From NCBI GenBank assembly GCA_045587785.1, contig JAZNDA010000125.1:1-6165 (forward strand): 6,165 nt of DNA, written 5' to 3'. The DNA comes from RGIG8775 sp045587785. GTDB lineage: Bacteria > Bacillota > Clostridia > Oscillospirales > CAG-272. Of this stretch, positions 4,118-6,165 are shown in pieces. Made by a program: the position numbers and the translations under genes. The notes under the pieces were generated by a model. It ran no database searches. It saw only the letters and a program-made list of their open reading frames with translations, and was not told where the DNA came from. Within the stretch, counting starts at the first letter, position 1, and each line of letters starts with the position of its first letter.

Positions 4118-5758
4118 ACTATCTTCACACTTTCATTGATCGTTTCTGCCATTATGGTGGCACTTGGCGTGCTGATCGGCGCAAAACGCGGCTTCGGACG
4201 CGCTCTCATCCATTTCGTCTACCTTGGCGTGTTTGGCGTGGCGGCGTATTTCGTGGGCCATGCGCTTGCCGACAAGGGCGCGCTCGTGCTGTATGATCTG
4301 CTTCACACCGTCCTTAACACCGAGATCGTAACACTGATGGATACCGCTCCCCACATGAATGAGCTTTTGCTCAGCGTGGAGGTGGCACTGCCCCTTTGCA
4401 TTACGGTGGCAGCGGTGTTTGCAGTGCTTGCACTTTTGTCGCTCATTTGCCTGAAAAAGCTGTCCTGCGCCATCTTGCGCGGCATTACGGGACATGAAGT
4501 AGGACAGCCCGACACCAAGAGCCGCGTGCTTGGCGGCGTGGTTGGCGGCGTGACGGCACTCCTGCTGTCTTTGGTTTTGCTCACCCCCTTCCACATGGTC
4601 ACCGCCGTGGTGTCCGATCTGTCGGACGAGACCCTTGCGTTGGCTGAAGAAAACGGCTTTGGCGAGATCGCCGATCACATCCGTCTTGAAGATCCCACGG
4701 CTATTAAGCTCAACCACACCATGATGCTCGGACTTGCCAAGGGTAAAACACCCGAGGGCGTAAAGTATCACGCCGAGCACGAGATCGCCGTTTTGTGCAA
4801 CGCCGCTGTTGCAGCAATCGAAGGCGTAGAGTCGGCACCCACGGACGCCGCCATGGATATGCTGTCCGCAGGTGCAAATGCGGCGCTTCCCGTGATCAAG
4901 GACTCTCCCTTTGCCAGAGAGTTTCTGACCTACACCATCGACGGCGTGGGATTGGTCCTCCTTGACGACGGCTCGATCGGCGGCTTGTCGCTTCATTCGG
5001 GCAACGCCATAACCGACAGCCTGATGCGCTCGTTTGCCGAGGTTTTTGCGGCAACCACCACCGAGAATCTTGCCGAAAATATGTACACCATGTTCGGCGT
5101 GGACATGGACGGCACGCACACACAGCCGCCCGCAGACACCACAAGTGCTCCCAAAGAAGAGGTGACGCCCTCTGAGAACACCCAGAGCACGCCGAACACG
5201 CCCGCCGTACCGAGCGAAAGCGGCAAGCCCTCGGATACGCCCACCACGCAGAAGCCCCAAGAGACCACCCGTGTACCTGCCGATGCGTCGCTCAATCTGA
5301 ATACCCAGTCGGGCGCCATTTCGTATATTACAGGCGTTGACCTGAGTGACACCGAGAAGCTGTTTAATGACGAGCAGGCAATGAGCAATCTGATCATGGC
5401 GATCTACGTCATTGACGAAAATCCCAACTTCAAACCCGTTGTGGAGACCATCGGCACGGCGGTAGGCGGATCGCTGATCCCCGGACTTACCGTCGAAGAT
5501 CTTCAGAGCCTGCATGAATCGCTTCTGATGGGTGTATATATGGAAAATCAGTATACCGTGAAGAGGAGCCTCAAGGAAAAGATCGAGCCCATTCAGGAGA
5601 TGATCGAACAGGTTTCGTCCAACAAGGACCACAGCATTTCGGACAACCAAGCAGAGCTTGGTGCGATCTGCATCGTGGCACACTTCTACACGCCCGAGAA
5701 CATGGCTGATCCCTCGCGCATCACCTACGAGGAATTTGCGGCGTACTTTGGATATTAA
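4115..5758 (+). CDS. CvpA-like multi-pass membrane protein with large C-terminal region
   Basis: The product is 547 residues. Residues 1-165 look like the CvpA family: four hydrophobic segments (about 3-22, 31-51, 88-113 and 138-165), an early KRGFGR (25-30) and a glycine-rich RVLGGVVGGV (137-146) at the fourth segment. CvpA was named for its role in colicin V production in E. coli, but its biochemical function is unsettled. The rest is unusual. A soluble, mainly acidic region (166-336) is followed by a Pro/Thr/Ser-rich linker (337-389) and a final domain (390-547) that I do not recognise. The linker resembles those of exported Gram-positive proteins, so the C-terminal part may be outside the cell; this is inference. 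It starts 36 bases after the phosphodiesterase and is probably the last gene of that operon. CvpA assignment is moderate; the membrane protein call is firm. Confidence 0.85.
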   Translation: MTIFTLSLIVSAIMVALGVLIGAKRGFGRALIHFVYLGVFGVAAYFVGHALADKGALVLYDLLHTVLNTEIVTLMDTAPHMNELLLSVEVALPLCITVAAVFAVLALLSLICLKKLSCAILRGITGHEVGQPDTKSRVLGGVVGGVTALLLSLVLLTPFHMVTAVVSDLSDETLALAEENGFGEIADHIRLEDPTAIKLNHTMMLGLAKGKTPEGVKYHAEHEIAVLCNAAVAAIEGVESAPTDAAMDMLSAGANAALPVIKDSPFAREFLTYTIDGVGLVLLDDGSIGGLSLHSGNAITDSLMRSFAEVFAATTTENLAENMYTMFGVDMDGTHTQPPADTTSAPKEEVTPSENTQSTPNTPAVPSESGKPSDTPTTQKPQETTRVPADASLNLNTQSGAISYITGVDLSDTEKLFNDEQAMSNLIMAIYVIDENPNFKPVVETIGTAVGGSLIPGLTVEDLQSLHESLLMGVYMENQYTVKRSLKEKIEPIQEMIEQVSSNKDHSISDNQAELGAICIVAHFYTPENMADPSRITYEEFAAYFGY

Positions 5759-5764
5759 TTAACT

Positions 5765-5826
5765 GTGGGGGTTCCACCCCCACACCCCTGCCGCCTTTTA
5801 AAAAAGGCGGGCGAAAACTTTTGCCG
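5765..5826 (+). repeat. Two-hairpin intergenic repeat, copy 4
   Basis: Hairpin 1 is GTGGGGGT (5765-5772) with ACCCCCAC (5776-5783), 8 perfect pairs. Hairpin 2 is CCGCCTTTT (5791-5799) with AAAAGGCGG (5802-5810), 9 perfect pairs with an AA loop. The tail GCGAAAACTTTTGC follows. It starts six bases after the CvpA-like stop and could slow or stop transcription, although no T-run follows. A short inverted pair AAATGGC/GCCATTT lies just beyond (5835-5841, 5853-5859) and competes with CGTTTGT/ACAAACG (5841-5847, 5861-5867). Confidence 0.85.
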
Positions 5827-5899
5827 CAAAAGCGAAATGGCGTTTGTGCGTAGCCATTTAACAAACGAAAACAGTAAAGAAAAACGGCAACAGATGCGC

Positions 5900-6035
5900 T
5901 GTCATTTTTTCGGCTTGCCATGACAAGCCGAAAACGCCCGAACAAAAAAAAACGGAAAATCAAGCTCGCTTGCTTTTCCTTTTTTGTTTTCCGGGCTGCC
6001 AGGGGAGCGTTCGCTCCCGTGGCGAAAAAATGACA
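5900..6035. repeat. Multibranched inverted-repeat element
   Basis: A perfect 13-bp outer inverted repeat (5900-5912 with 6023-6035, TGTCATTTTTTCG/CGAAAAAATGACA) encloses three hairpins. The first is CGGCTTG/CAAGCCG (5911-5930). The second is long, 5936-5996, with stem blocks GCCCG/CGGGC, AACAAAAAA/TTTTTTGTT, GGAAAA/TTTTCC and CAAGC/GCTTG. The third is GGGAGCG/CGCTCCC inside GCCA/TGGC (5998-6023). There is no believable reading frame. It is most likely a small non-autonomous mobile repeat or a structured RNA. I could not see a clear target-site duplication. Confidence 0.75.
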
Positions 6036-6056
6036 TACCTTCAGCACAAACCATTC

Positions 6057-6073
6057 TGCAAAAGTTTTCGTCC
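6057..6073 (-). repeat. Partial fifth copy of the two-hairpin repeat tail, inverted
   Basis: On the - strand this reads GGACGAAAACTTTTGCA, the distal tail of the two-hairpin repeat seen at 391-405, 1921-1935 and 5810-5824. No hairpin part is attached. Bases 6058-6070 are a perfect 13-bp inverted match to 5812-5824, so the two tails face each other around the multibranched element. Confidence 0.6.
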
Positions 6074-6077
6074 CCAT

Positions 6078-6160
6078 GTAACAAATTGGGGTTTGCGAAG
6101 CAAATTTGCGATTTTAATCGCAAAACCAATTTGTTAACCGAGTTTGCTTTTGCAAACTCG
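6078..6160. repeat. Palindromic interspersed repeat, right copy
   Basis: This is the second copy of the repeat at 1-82, in the same orientation. The first 60 bases differ only at the base matching position 21. The following hairpin is perfect here: CGAGTTTGC (6139-6147) with GCAAACTCG (6152-6160) and a TTTT loop, whereas the left copy has one mismatch and a GAA loop. The T-rich end after the hairpin runs into the window edge. No gene is present after 5758. Confidence 0.85.
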
Positions 6161-6165
6161 ACTTT

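Noticed and set aside
4133..5683. A 516-codon open frame on the - strand opposite the CvpA-like gene
   Set aside because: Its codons are exact reverse complements of the + strand codons, so it stays open because the + gene avoids TTA, CTA and TCA. Its product is rich in His, Cys, Arg and Gly without domain sense, and the + strand has a ribosome binding site and membrane segments.
1..6165. Circular replicon inferred from repeated ends
   Set aside because: The end repeats differ at position 21 and in the following hairpin, so they are separate copies and not an assembly overlap. No replication or plasmid gene is present.

Overview
The window looks like chromosomal DNA from a Gram-positive, Clostridia-type bacterium, probably an uncultured gut lineage of the Oscillospiraceae kind. 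This is an inference from protein style, strong AAAGGAGG-like ribosome binding sites, textbook TTGACA/TATATT promoters, ATGA gene overlaps and many GC-rich hairpin repeats between genes. No database search was possible. All five larger genes are housekeeping-like and run on the + strand. One small cysteine-rich gene runs on the - strand between them. I see no rRNA, tRNA, CRISPR array, transposase or phage gene.

Layout. Bases 1-440 carry no convincing gene and are a mosaic of repeats: a palindromic terminal repeat, a GC hairpin, a long imperfect inverted repeat and a two-hairpin element. Then come birA (441-1205, biotin-protein ligase without a DNA-binding domain) and tcdA (1202-1912, tRNA t6A dehydratase), translationally coupled by a 4-base overlap. 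The last ten codons and the stop of tcdA lie inside a copy of the two-hairpin repeat. A long hairpin at 2005-2059 separates tcdA from the convergent small gene (2075-2284, -).

The most interesting part is the divergent intergenic region 2285-2714. A strong - strand promoter feeds a leader of about 170 nt. It contains a long rod-like hairpin, then an intrinsic terminator just before the ribosome binding site of the small cysteine-rich gene. All three non-Watson-Crick pairs in these helices are G-U in the - strand RNA and would be A-C in the + strand, so the structure belongs to the - strand transcript. This looks like an attenuator, riboswitch-like leader or small RNA of a type I do not recognise. 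A + strand promoter about 65 bases away starts the second operon, whose leader also holds a repeat copy.

The second operon is a Nudix hydrolase of the ADP-ribose pyrophosphatase type (2715-3266), a membrane-anchored glycerophosphodiester phosphodiesterase (3263-4078, ATGA overlap) and a large CvpA-like membrane protein with a Pro/Thr-rich linker and an unrecognised C-terminal domain (4115-5758, TTG start). Bases 5759-6165 again hold only repeats: a fourth two-hairpin copy, a multibranched inverted-repeat element and a second copy of the terminal repeat. Near-identical repeats at both ends suggest the window may be a contig that broke in interspersed repeats.
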